Below, piece after piece: positions 7,194-13,414 of a stretch of DNA of 18,026 nt (positions are counted from its first letter, which is position 1; each line of letters opens with the position of its first letter). The notes beneath the pieces were generated by a model. It was not told the DNA's origin. It made no database searches and saw nothing but the letters and a program-made list of their open reading frames with translations. Source of the DNA: Mycobacteriaceae bacterium (lineage in GTDB: Bacteria > Actinomycetota > Actinomycetes > Mycobacteriales > Mycobacteriaceae). The stretch lies in assembly GCA_013362555.1 (NCBI GenBank), contig JABFVX010000363.1, positions 1 to 18,026 on the forward strand, given 5' to 3'. The translations under genes were made by a program, and so were the position numbers.

Positions 7194-7250
7194 TCGTCCA
7201 CAACGACCCACGGCGTGCGTCCAACGCACTTCGCGGGTCATTCTGGAGGT
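7194..7250 (-). repeat. Structured intergenic repeat, copy C
   Basis: On the minus strand this aligns without gaps to copy A at 1778-1834, with 47 of 57 bases identical; the first 17 are identical. The inner stem is GTGCGT / ACGCAC around the same TGG loop, and the next pair of arms is AATGACCC / GGGTCGTT. It lies in the divergent space between the GGDEF-EAL gene and serS, so it is not simply a terminator between convergent genes. Confidence 0.7.
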
Positions 7251-7299
7251 TGGCAAACCGGCCACCTCGGGCCGCCGACTCGCGGCGCGCCGAGGCGAC

Positions 7300-7305
7300 T
7301 AATCT
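7300..7305 (+). promoter_or_regulatory. -10 box for leaderless serS mRNA
   Basis: TAATCT lies 6 nt before the serS GTG at 7312. There is no purine-rich ribosome binding site, and no T-box-like leader fits in the space. A leaderless start is the simplest reading. Confidence 0.5.
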
Positions 7306-7311
7306 AGCCCG

Positions 7312-8574
7312 GTGATCGACCTCAGGTTTGTGCGGGAGAACCCGGATGTCGTGCGTGCCTCGCAGCGGGCGCGCGGCGAGGACCCGGCGCTCGTCGACGC
7401 GCTGCTGGCCGCCGACGCGACGCGGCGCGGCGCGGTGTCCGCCGCCGACAACCTGCGCGCCGAGCACAAAGGCCTCGGCAGGCAGATCGGCAGGGCGAGC
7501 CAGGACGAGCGGCCCGCCCTGCTGGCCCGCGGCCAGGAGCTGGCGGCGCAGGTGAAGGCGGCCGAGGCGCGGCAGCACCAAGCCGACGCCGAGTTCGACG
7601 CCGCGCACCGCGCGATCTCCAACATCGTCGTCGAGGGCGTTCCGGCAGGCGGGGAACAGGACTTCGCCCTGCTCGACACCGTCGGCGAACCCACCGCGTT
7701 CGACTTCGCCCCGCGCGACCACGTGGAGCTGGCCGAGTCGCTGCGCCTGATCGACATGGAGCGCGGCGCCAAAGTGTCCGGCTCGCGCTTCTACTTCCTC
7801 ACCGGCTTCGGCGCCCTGCTCCAGCTGGGGATGCTGCAACTCGCGGCGCAGAAGGCCGTGGCGAACGGGTTCACCCTGATGATCCCCCCGGTGCTGGTCC
7901 GGCCGGAGATCATGGCGGGCACGGGTTTTCTCGGCGCGCACGCCGACGAGATCTACCACCTGCCCGCCGACGACCTCTATCTGGTCGGCACCTCCGAGGT
8001 GGCGCTGGCCGGCTACCACTCCGACGAGATCCTGGACCTGAGCGCCGGACCGAAGCGCTATGCGGGCTGGTCGTCGTGCTTCCGCCGGGAAGCGGGCAGC
8101 TACGGCAAGGACACCCGCGGCATCATCCGGGTGCACCAGTTCGACAAGGTCGAGATGTTCACCTACTGCAAGCCCGAGGACGCCGCGGCCGAGCACCAGC
8201 GGCTGTTGGCGTGGGAGCGGGACATGCTCGCCGCCATCGAGGTGCCCTACCGGGTGATCGACGTGGCCGCGGGCGATCTCGGCGCGTCGGCCGCCCGCAA
8301 GTTCGACTGCGAAGCGTGGGTGCCGACCCAGCAGACATACCGCGAGCTCACCTCCACCTCTAACTGCACCACCTTCCAGGCCCGGAGGCTGTCGGTGCGC
8401 TACCGCGACGAGAACGGAAAGCCGCAGACCGCCGCCACCCTCAACGGCACCCTGGCGACCACTCGGTGGATCGTGGCGATCCTGGAGAACCATCAACAGG
8501 CCGACGGGAGTGTCCGCGTCCCGGCGCAACTGGTCCCCTTCGTCGGCGTCGACGTTCTCGAGCCGAACCCCTGA
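7312..8574 (+). CDS. serS: Seryl-tRNA synthetase
   Basis: A class II aminoacyl-tRNA synthetase that charges tRNA-Ser (and tRNA-Sec where present) with serine in the cytoplasm. The 420-aa length is standard. Residues 1-110 form the usual N-terminal helical hairpin that grips the long variable arm of tRNA-Ser (charged, Ala-rich, from MIDLRFVRENPD). TSE at 227-229 contributes to serine recognition. Motif 2 spans about 252-283 (SSCFRREAGSYGKDTRG then VHQFDKVEMF). SNCTTFQARR (350-359) and motif 3 (about 376-395, ATLNGT...TTRW) complete the active site. The GTG start 7312 gives the canonical N-terminus and sits 6 nt after TAATCT. The next gene follows after 44 nt on the same strand. The gene order serS, Rv3835-like, Rv3836-like agrees with mycobacteria. 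Confidence 0.97.
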   Translation: MIDLRFVRENPDVVRASQRARGEDPALVDALLAADATRRGAVSAADNLRAEHKGLGRQIGRASQDERPALLARGQELAAQVKAAEARQHQADAEFDAAHRAISNIVVEGVPAGGEQDFALLDTVGEPTAFDFAPRDHVELAESLRLIDMERGAKVSGSRFYFLTGFGALLQLGMLQLAAQKAVANGFTLMIPPVLVRPEIMAGTGFLGAHADEIYHLPADDLYLVGTSEVALAGYHSDEILDLSAGPKRYAGWSSCFRREAGSYGKDTRGIIRVHQFDKVEMFTYCKPEDAAAEHQRLLAWERDMLAAIEVPYRVIDVAAGDLGASAARKFDCEAWVPTQQTYRELTSTSNCTTFQARRLSVRYRDENGKPQTAATLNGTLATTRWIVAILENHQQADGSVRVPAQLVPFVGVDVLEPNP

Positions 8575-8618
8575 CCCCGCGCTCCGGGACGGCGGCCCGT
8601 GGCAGTATGGACGGCGAC

Positions 8619-9614
8619 ATGTCCCACGACGTTGGCGAGGCGCAGGCACGGCGGTCCAGCGCGCGGCGGTCCCGGTCGGGCCTGCGGCGCGCGCCGTCGC
8701 CGACCACGCTGCGCTGGGCCTTGGCGGCGGTCGCGATCGGGGCCGTGGTGGCCGCGGGCATCACGTTCCTGCTCACCGGCGGGGCGCCGGAGCGCGACAA
8801 GCTGCAGACCGGCCGGGACGGCGCGAACGGCGCCATGGCAGGCGCCGCCTTCGGCACCGCGCAACCCGGCGACTGCCTGAGCTGGACCGAGTCCGACTAT
8901 TCCGACCTGAGCAAGGTCGACTGCGGCAAGGCCCACCTGTTCGAAGTCGCCGCCAATATCGACCTGAACAACTACCCCGGCACCGAGTTCGGCTCGGATG
9001 CGGCGTATCCCGGCGAGATCCGGATGGGCGAGCTGAATCTGGAGCACTGTCTGCCCGCGGCTCAGCGCTACCTCAACGGACACCTCGACCCGCACGGCAA
9101 GTTCCGGGTCGGCATGATCAACCCGGGCAAGGCCGGATGGTCGGCGGGCGAGCGGACGCTGCGCTGCGGGATCCAGGCCTCCGGGGTGTCCGGCCACCAG
9201 CGGCCCATCACCGGCACCGTGGCGAGCCAAGACCAGTCCAACATCTTCGAGCCGGGCACCTGCAAGCTCCCGCACGCGTTCGAGGTGGCGTCCACGGTGG
9301 ATCTCGGGCGGTATTTCAGCGTCCCGCCCACCGCGGAGGAGCAGGACAAGTTCATGACCGGGGCGTGCGACCGGGACGTGGCGAAATACCTCGGCTCGCC
9401 GGGCGCGCTGCGCAACAAGACGCTGACCACCTTCTGGGACCAGATCGACCCGGACAGCTGGCTCGGCGGCAGCCACCTGCTGAACTGCTGGATCGGCAAG
9501 GGCGGGGACCAGGCCTACGCCCCGATCGAAGGATCGGCCAAGGGCGACATCCTGATCAACGGCAAGCGCCCGGTGCCGCCGCCCCCGCTGCCCGCGGGCC
9601 GCAACTACAACTGA
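8619..9614 (+). CDS. Septum formation family membrane protein (Rv3835-like)
   Basis: A 331-aa single-pass protein. It has an Arg/Ser-rich cytoplasmic N-terminus, a transmembrane helix at about 33-53, and a Cys-rich extracytoplasmic domain of the septum-formation (DUF4190-associated) type. The domain looks internally duplicated: each half has a Cys closely followed by a His and then FEV (VDCGKAHLFEVAANIDL and GTCKLPHAFEVASTVDL), with further cysteines (EHC, LRC, GACDRD, LLNC) that could form disulfides. No catalytic motif is seen. It corresponds in position to Rv3835 after serS. Two ATGs are possible, 8607 and 8619. I prefer 8619 because TATGGA (8606-8611) lies 7 nt ahead and no ribosome binding site serves either. 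The molecular role is unknown. Confidence 0.8.
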   Translation: MSHDVGEAQARRSSARRSRSGLRRAPSPTTLRWALAAVAIGAVVAAGITFLLTGGAPERDKLQTGRDGANGAMAGAAFGTAQPGDCLSWTESDYSDLSKVDCGKAHLFEVAANIDLNNYPGTEFGSDAAYPGEIRMGELNLEHCLPAAQRYLNGHLDPHGKFRVGMINPGKAGWSAGERTLRCGIQASGVSGHQRPITGTVASQDQSNIFEPGTCKLPHAFEVASTVDLGRYFSVPPTAEEQDKFMTGACDRDVAKYLGSPGALRNKTLTTFWDQIDPDSWLGGSHLLNCWIGKGGDQAYAPIEGSAKGDILINGKRPVPPPPLPAGRNYN

Positions 9615-9624
9615 CCGGGCCACC

Positions 9625-9975
9625 ATGCCCGTCCGGATGTCAACCCGCCGCTTCGAGGAGCTCGTCGCCGACGCGCTCGACCAGATCCCGCCGACGTTCA
9701 CTCAGGCCATGGACAACGTCGTGGTGCTGGTGGAGCCGCGCAACGCGGAGGACCCCGAGCTGCTCGGGCTCTACCACGGCATCGCGCTCACCGAGCGCGG
9801 CGTGGACTATGGCGGGGCGCTGCCGGACACCATCACTATTTACCGCGACGCCATTCTTTCCGTCTGCGACGACGACGCGGACGTCGTGGAGGAAGTGCTG
9901 GTCACGGTGGTACACGAAATCGCCCACCACTTCGGGCTGGACGACGACCGGCTGCACGAGCTCGGGTGGGGTTAA
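9625..9975 (+). CDS. Metallopeptidase family protein, minimal zincin (Rv3836-like)
   Basis: A 116-aa cytosolic protein of the small 'metallopeptidase family' (DUF1025/zincin-like type I). The metal motif is H97-E98-I-A-H101 within VTVVHEIAHHFGLDDDRLHELGW; Asp106 or His111 could supply further ligands. The N-terminal half (FEELVADALDQIPPTF, NVVVLVE, LLGLYHGIALTER) is typical. No signal peptide is present. It begins 10 nt after the septum-formation gene, so the two are probably cotranscribed. ATG 9625 is used here; ATG 9637 is an alternative, and neither has a strong Shine-Dalgarno. Proteolytic activity has not been established for the family as far as I know. Confidence 0.87.
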   Translation: MPVRMSTRRFEELVADALDQIPPTFTQAMDNVVVLVEPRNAEDPELLGLYHGIALTERGVDYGGALPDTITIYRDAILSVCDDDADVVEEVLVTVVHEIAHHFGLDDDRLHELGWG

Positions 9976-10025
9976 GATATTGCGGACAATTTCGTCGGTT
10001 GCGACGGAACCCGGAGTAGGGTCGT

Positions 10026-10043
10026 TGCATCTAACGTGATGCA
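10026..10043. promoter_or_regulatory. Inverted repeat overlapping a -10-like box upstream of the PE/PPE/EspG cassette
   Basis: TGCATC and GATGCA form perfect 6-bp arms around a 6-base centre, TAACGT (10032-10037), which itself fits TANNNT. A repressor bound here would cover the -10 element. It stands 12 nt before the possible upstream ORF and about 90 nt before the PE-like start. No matching -35 was found, and GGAAC at 10006-10010 is too close for an ordinary ECF promoter. Confidence 0.4.
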
Positions 10044-10055
10044 GGGGGAATTCGC

Positions 10056-10151
10056 GTGATTCCACCGGAAGACGAGACCGTCGTGCGCCGCACGGGGGTC
10101 GGGTCAGGGACAGTGGAGCAAAGGAGATCCAGGTGGGCGGGATCAAGGTAA
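10056..10151 (+). CDS. Possible 31-codon upstream ORF of the type VII cassette
   Basis: A GTG at 10056 follows a good Shine-Dalgarno (AGGGGGAA, 10043-10050) and opens a 31-codon frame starting MIPPEDETVVRRTG and ending TAA at 10149-10151. It overlaps the PE-like start (10133) by 19 bases in another frame. The first 16 codons favour G or C at the third position, like real genes here; the later ones do not. DETVVRR resembles acidic-Thr segments seen in actinobacterial kinase/FHA substrates, but this is only a resemblance. It may be a leader peptide, a decayed gene end or chance. Confidence 0.3.
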   Translation: MIPPEDETVVRRTGVGSGTVEQRRSRWAGSR

Positions 10152-10450
10152 CGCACGAAATGATCATCGCCGCCGCAGGCGAGCTGGACGCCGCGGCAGG
10201 CCGGATGGAGTTGGCGCTCAAGGGCACCGCGCCGTTCACCCACGTGCTGCCGTCCGGCGCGGACGCGGTGTCGACGACGATCGCGGGCCATTTCAACACC
10301 GGGGCGTTCACACACGAGCCCGCGTCCGCCGCCGCCATCGTCGGCCTGCGCGCGGCCGCCGACACACTGCGCAAGCATGCCGCGGAGTATGCCGCAGGCG
10401 ACGTCGCGCACGCGGCGATGCTCGGCATCGTCCAGGGCCGCGTCGTCTAG
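10133..10450 (+). CDS. PE-like type VII secretion substrate
   Basis: A 105-aa helical protein resembling PE-domain proteins. It has VTHEMIIAAAGELDAAAGRM near the start, LPSGADAVSTTIAGHFN (39-55) in place of the PE-family 'P-x-DEVS-aliphatic' block, and the C-terminal type VII export signal YxxxD as Y86-AAG-D90. It should form the small partner of a PE-PPE heterodimer. The start is GTG 10133, six bases after AAGGAG (10121-10126). It lies 30 nt upstream of the PPE gene. DUF2580/EspC-type targets are a related alternative. There is no signal peptide, as expected for this pathway. Confidence 0.75.
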   Translation: MGGIKVTHEMIIAAAGELDAAAGRMELALKGTAPFTHVLPSGADAVSTTIAGHFNTGAFTHEPASAAAIVGLRAAADTLRKHAAEYAAGDVAHAAMLGIVQGRVV

Positions 10451-10480
10451 CAGTTCACGTCTGAGGGGAGACACACACTC

Positions 10481-11593
10481 ATGGCTATCTTCACGCCGGT
10501 GATCTGGGAAGCCCAGCTGCCGGAAATCAACTCCACCGAGCTCAACGCGGGCACCCACGCGATCTCCACCGGCAACGCCGTGCCCGCCTGGGGCGGCATC
10601 TCCGCCGCTTGGGCCGACGTCGCTTTCACCTGCGCGCGAGTCGGCGCCGAACTCGGCATCGGCATGGAAGGCATCAACGGCGCGGGCGCCGTCAGCCGGA
10701 TCGCCGCGTTCTTCGCCTGGGTCGACACGGTGGCCGCGATGGCCGCGGGCGTCGCCGTCGCCAATCAGGTGCACTCCACCGCCTACACCGTGGCGACCAT
10801 CGCGATGCCCACCGCACCGGAGATCGCCGCCGTCGATGCCGCGCGCACCGCGGCCTACGCCCACGGCGGCGTCATCGACGGCACCGCGGAGGCCGCCGAA
10901 GCCGCGTACTGGCTCATGCACTTCCGCGCATCCACCACGATGGACGTGTACGAGGCGGCCAGCGCCCCGCTGATGGTCGTGCCGACCAGCTTTCCGATGC
11001 CGCCGCCCATCGCGAACGAGCTCGGCGGGGTGCTCGGCTTCGCGGGCTTGACCGGCAACCTCATCTCCGACGGCATCCAGCAGGCCGCGATGGCCGCGCC
11101 GGGCGTGCTGAGCCAGGTCGGCCAGGCGGCGAGCGGAGCGGCCTCCGTCGGCTCGACAGTCATGTCCACCGCCGCGAGCGTCGGCTCCGACATGGTCTCC
11201 TCCGCGACGAGCATCGCGCAGTCGGCAGGCGCGGCGCCGCTGGGCGCCACCGTGCCGATGGGCATGGGCGCACTCGGAGCGCTGGGCGGCGCCGGCGCGG
11301 TCGGCACCGTCGCCGTGTCGTTCGCGCAGCCCGGCGCGCCTGGCGGCATGGCGCTGCCCCCGGGCTGGGGCAGCTCGGGTCTGTCGCCCGCCTCGGCAGG
11401 CCCGGTCGCGGCGGAGCGTCCGATGGTGCGGCCTGCGTCGAACGCCGCCGCCCTCGGTCGGCCGGTGCAGGCGACGGAAGAAGAGGACGCCGAGCACGAC
11501 ACGCCCGAGTACCTCAAGAACTTCGAGAACTTCGCGGACGGCCGCTCGGTCGCGCCCGCAGTACTCGGCGCTGACCCCGATTCGTCTCGATGA
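10481..11593 (+). CDS. PPE family protein
   Basis: A 370-aa PPE-type protein, presumed to pair with the preceding PE-like protein and leave through an ESX system. The N-terminal domain (1 to about 180) begins with VIWEAQLPEINSTEL, where LPEIN (13-17) stands for the PPE motif PPEIN. WGG (37-39) is the WxG turn, and long Ala-rich helices follow. The rest is Gly/Ala/Ser/Pro-rich low complexity (about 190-345) with an acidic tail (TEEEDAEHDTPEYLKNFENF). No PPE-SVP or MPTR repeats are visible. The start is ATG 10481, about 10 nt after GGGGAG. The stop TGA (11591-11593) overlaps the EspG start. Confidence 0.87.
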   Translation: MAIFTPVIWEAQLPEINSTELNAGTHAISTGNAVPAWGGISAAWADVAFTCARVGAELGIGMEGINGAGAVSRIAAFFAWVDTVAAMAAGVAVANQVHSTAYTVATIAMPTAPEIAAVDAARTAAYAHGGVIDGTAEAAEAAYWLMHFRASTTMDVYEAASAPLMVVPTSFPMPPPIANELGGVLGFAGLTGNLISDGIQQAAMAAPGVLSQVGQAASGAASVGSTVMSTAASVGSDMVSSATSIAQSAGAAPLGATVPMGMGALGALGGAGAVGTVAVSFAQPGAPGGMALPPGWGSSGLSPASAGPVAAERPMVRPASNAAALGRPVQATEEEDAEHDTPEYLKNFENFADGRSVAPAVLGADPDSSR

Positions 11594-12414
11594 TCGCTCT
11601 CGGTGCGGGTCGGCGTCCGTCTGATCTGGCGGCGGTATCGCTGTCGCTGGACGAGATGCAGGTGCTCATGCAGCTCGTCGGCATGGACCGGCTGCCGACC
11701 GTACTGATGGCCATCGGCCGGCACGCCGACGCCGACGAGCGCGACCAGGCCTACGCCAAGGCGCGGGAAGACCTGGCCGAGCGCGGCCTGCTCACCGGCG
11801 ACCAGGTGCATGTGGACCTGGAAGACCGGATCGGTGCGCTGTCGCGACCGCACTGGGTCGTGGCGATGCGCCTCTACATCGGCGATTCGATCAGCAGGCT
11901 GTGCCTGGCCAAAGGGGACGATCTCCACGTACTCGTCCTGCGCGGACCGGAGTCTTACCTGGTCAGCGAGGTCGAGCACGGTGCGCTCGCGGCCGCGTTG
12001 GTCTCGGCGCTGCCGGTCGCGCGGGGCCTGGAGTTCAACGAGTTCCGGCTCCCGACCGACCGGCTCAGCGCCATCGCCAACGGCATGACCGACCCGAACG
12101 CGACGGCCGCGGAGTTGGCCGACGCCGCCCGCGTCGGCCCAGAACAGACCCGCGAGGTGGCCAACGCTTTGACCACCGTCGTGTCGAAAGCCGAGATCGT
12201 CGGCGTGGTCTACGGCGAGGGCTCCCAGGACGTGGCCCCCGGCAACATCGCCGTGTTCGATACCCCGGACGGCCGGATCCTCATCGGCTCCAACCCCGTC
12301 GACGGCGGCGCGAAGTGGTCCTCCGTCAGTACCGGCAGCGCCCCCCGCCTCCGCAAAGCCATCCAGGACCTGATCAACGCCCTCCCGACCCGTCAGGCCT
12401 TCCCCACCCGCTAG
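11590..12414 (+). CDS. ESX secretion-associated protein EspG (PE-PPE chaperone)
   Basis: A 274-aa cytosolic protein of the EspG family, which binds the tip of cognate PPE proteins and keeps PE-PPE dimers soluble until export. Family features are the N-terminal LSLDEMQVLMQLVGMDRLP, the strand-rich middle (HWVVAMRLYIGDSISRLC, DLHVLVLRGPESYLV), the central LEFNEFRLP and the C-terminal GVVYG, RILIGSNPVDGG and LRKAIQDLI segments. Its ATG overlaps the PPE stop (ATGA), so the two are translationally coupled; this argues that it serves this PPE. No EccB-E, MycP or WXG100 gene is in the window, so the export machine must be encoded elsewhere. Confidence 0.87.
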   Translation: MIALGAGRRPSDLAAVSLSLDEMQVLMQLVGMDRLPTVLMAIGRHADADERDQAYAKAREDLAERGLLTGDQVHVDLEDRIGALSRPHWVVAMRLYIGDSISRLCLAKGDDLHVLVLRGPESYLVSEVEHGALAAALVSALPVARGLEFNEFRLPTDRLSAIANGMTDPNATAAELADAARVGPEQTREVANALTTVVSKAEIVGVVYGEGSQDVAPGNIAVFDTPDGRILIGSNPVDGGAKWSSVSTGSAPRLRKAIQDLINALPTRQAFPTR

Positions 12415-12423
12415 AGCGAACCT

Positions 12424-12471
12424 CGCTACACCCGAATCGCGGGGCTACACCCCCGCGATTCGGGTGTGGCG
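12424..12471. terminator. Long hairpin, probable bidirectional terminator
   Basis: Arms at 12424-12444 and 12451-12471 pair over 21 positions with one G-T wobble around a 6-base loop. It stands between the convergent stops of espG-like (12414) and the DUF2470 gene (12479). Its outer part, CTACACCCGAA with TTCGGGTGT, is shared with the 68-bp palindrome at 4271-4338, while the inner bases differ. Confidence 0.8.
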
Positions 12472-12478
12472 ATGGAGG

Positions 12479-13267
12479 TTACCGGGGGCGGAGGGTGCGT
12501 GGGCCGTTGCGGAACGGGCAGCCGATGAGCACGCGCAACGCACGCCCGAGGGTGTCGAAGTCGTCGGCGGGGTTGGCGAACGGCAGCCGGATGTCGCGGT
12601 CGCCCTCGAGTTGTTCGCTGCGCATGGTGAGGCCGTAGCGGTCCAGAGCGAGCGGGCGCAGCCGCCCGCGCCGGTGCGACACCGGAATGCGCCTGCTGAG
12701 ATAGTCGATGACCTCGGGGTGGTCGGTCTCGAGATGGTGCAGCCAGGCCGCCTCCTGCTCGCAGAACGGGTCCGGCCTTGACTGACGCAGCGCCTCCGCC
12801 TCGACCGGCTCGGCGCCTGCCCCGTCGGCGAGCACGGCGGAGTCCAGGACCATCCGCATCAACACCACTGTGTGGCCGACGTCGAGCAGCCGGGCGTGCG
12901 GACGGTCGGCAGCCACCGCGCCAGCCAGCGCCCGCTGCTGGCGTTGTGGCACCGGGAACAGCCTGCCGCGCAGCCACACCAGGGACCGCACCGGGTTTCG
13001 GAGCCGCACCGCGGCCCGGTCGGTCAGCTCCAGCATCGCGCGATTGCGGGCATCGGCGGTCGCGATGTCGTCCAGACCCGCGTGCATCGGCGTCGCGAGC
13101 ACCACGTGCAACTCGGCTCCCGCCCCGGGCCGGAGCTGGTGCACCGTCGCCGTCACCGGCTCTGCCCCGGGCACCGCCAGCAATGCGTCACTGGCGCGGT
13201 GGCACACGCTGTGTACGCGTTCGGCCGCGCACGGGCGGTCGGTGGCGGTCGTCGGTAGCCCAGTCAT
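12479..13267 (-). CDS. DUF2470 protein under an iron box (Rv3839-like)
   Basis: A 262-aa soluble protein. The C-terminal part (about 168-250: CEQEAAWLHHLETDHPEVIDYL, LDRYGLTM, IRLPFANPADD) is a DUF2470 domain, as found at the end of HugZ/HutZ-type heme-utilisation proteins. The N-terminal part (ATVHQLRPGAGAELHVVLATP, RNPVRSLVWLRGRLFPV) fits a split-barrel fold. The start is ATG 13265-13267, shortly after GAGGG; the open frame extends further upstream but would cross the regulatory site and the divergent pheA gene. An iron-box-like sequence lies 32 nt upstream. The M. tuberculosis counterpart Rv3839, also next to pheA, is as I recall iron-repressed through IdeR. A heme or iron role is likely, but activity is unproven. 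Confidence 0.8.
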   Translation of the reverse strand: MTGLPTTATDRPCAAERVHSVCHRASDALLAVPGAEPVTATVHQLRPGAGAELHVVLATPMHAGLDDIATADARNRAMLELTDRAAVRLRNPVRSLVWLRGRLFPVPQRQQRALAGAVAADRPHARLLDVGHTVVLMRMVLDSAVLADGAGAEPVEAEALRQSRPDPFCEQEAAWLHHLETDHPEVIDYLSRRIPVSHRRGRLRPLALDRYGLTMRSEQLEGDRDIRLPFANPADDFDTLGRALRVLIGCPFRNGPRTLRPR

Positions 13268-13298
13268 AGTCCCTCGCTGTGTCAAAGCCTGCCCCTTG

Positions 13299-13317
13299 TT
13301 AGGTAAACCTAAGCTAA
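13299..13317 (-). promoter_or_regulatory. DtxR/IdeR-type iron box
   Basis: The 19-bp site TTAGCTTAGGTTTACCTAA (minus strand) matches the iron-box consensus TTAGGTTAGGCTAACCTAA at 16 of 19 positions. It lies 32 nt before the ATG of the DUF2470 gene and covers a candidate -10 (TAGCTT) that has a weak -35 (TTGCGT) 18 nt upstream. Iron-loaded regulator bound here would block that promoter. The divergent pheA start is about 100 nt away. Confidence 0.75.
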
Positions 13318-13401
13318 GCCACGCCGCGATACCTACGCAACCGTTCAATCGACGGCGCCGCTCGCACGCCGCGCATGCCCACCGCCGGCCGGAGAGGCTC
13401 G

Positions 13402-13407
13402 TACCCT
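13402..13407 (+). promoter_or_regulatory. -10 box for leaderless pheA mRNA
   Basis: TACCCT ends 7 nt before the pheA GTG at 13415. The intervening CGTAATC holds no ribosome binding site. The position fits a leaderless transcript. Confidence 0.45.
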
Positions 13408-13414
13408 CGTAATC

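Noticed and set aside
5377..7302. Very long plus-strand open frame opposite the GGDEF-EAL gene.
   Set aside because: Low-complexity His/Arg/Gly/Gln composition with no family features; antisense shadow.
7111..7311. A T-box or other leader riboswitch upstream of serS.
   Set aside because: No specifier stem or antiterminator sequence is seen, and a TAATCT box directly before the GTG points to a leaderless mRNA.
10006..10026. ECF-type promoter with GGAAC and CGTT upstream of the PE-like gene.
   Set aside because: The boxes are only 12 bases apart, too close for known ECF promoters.
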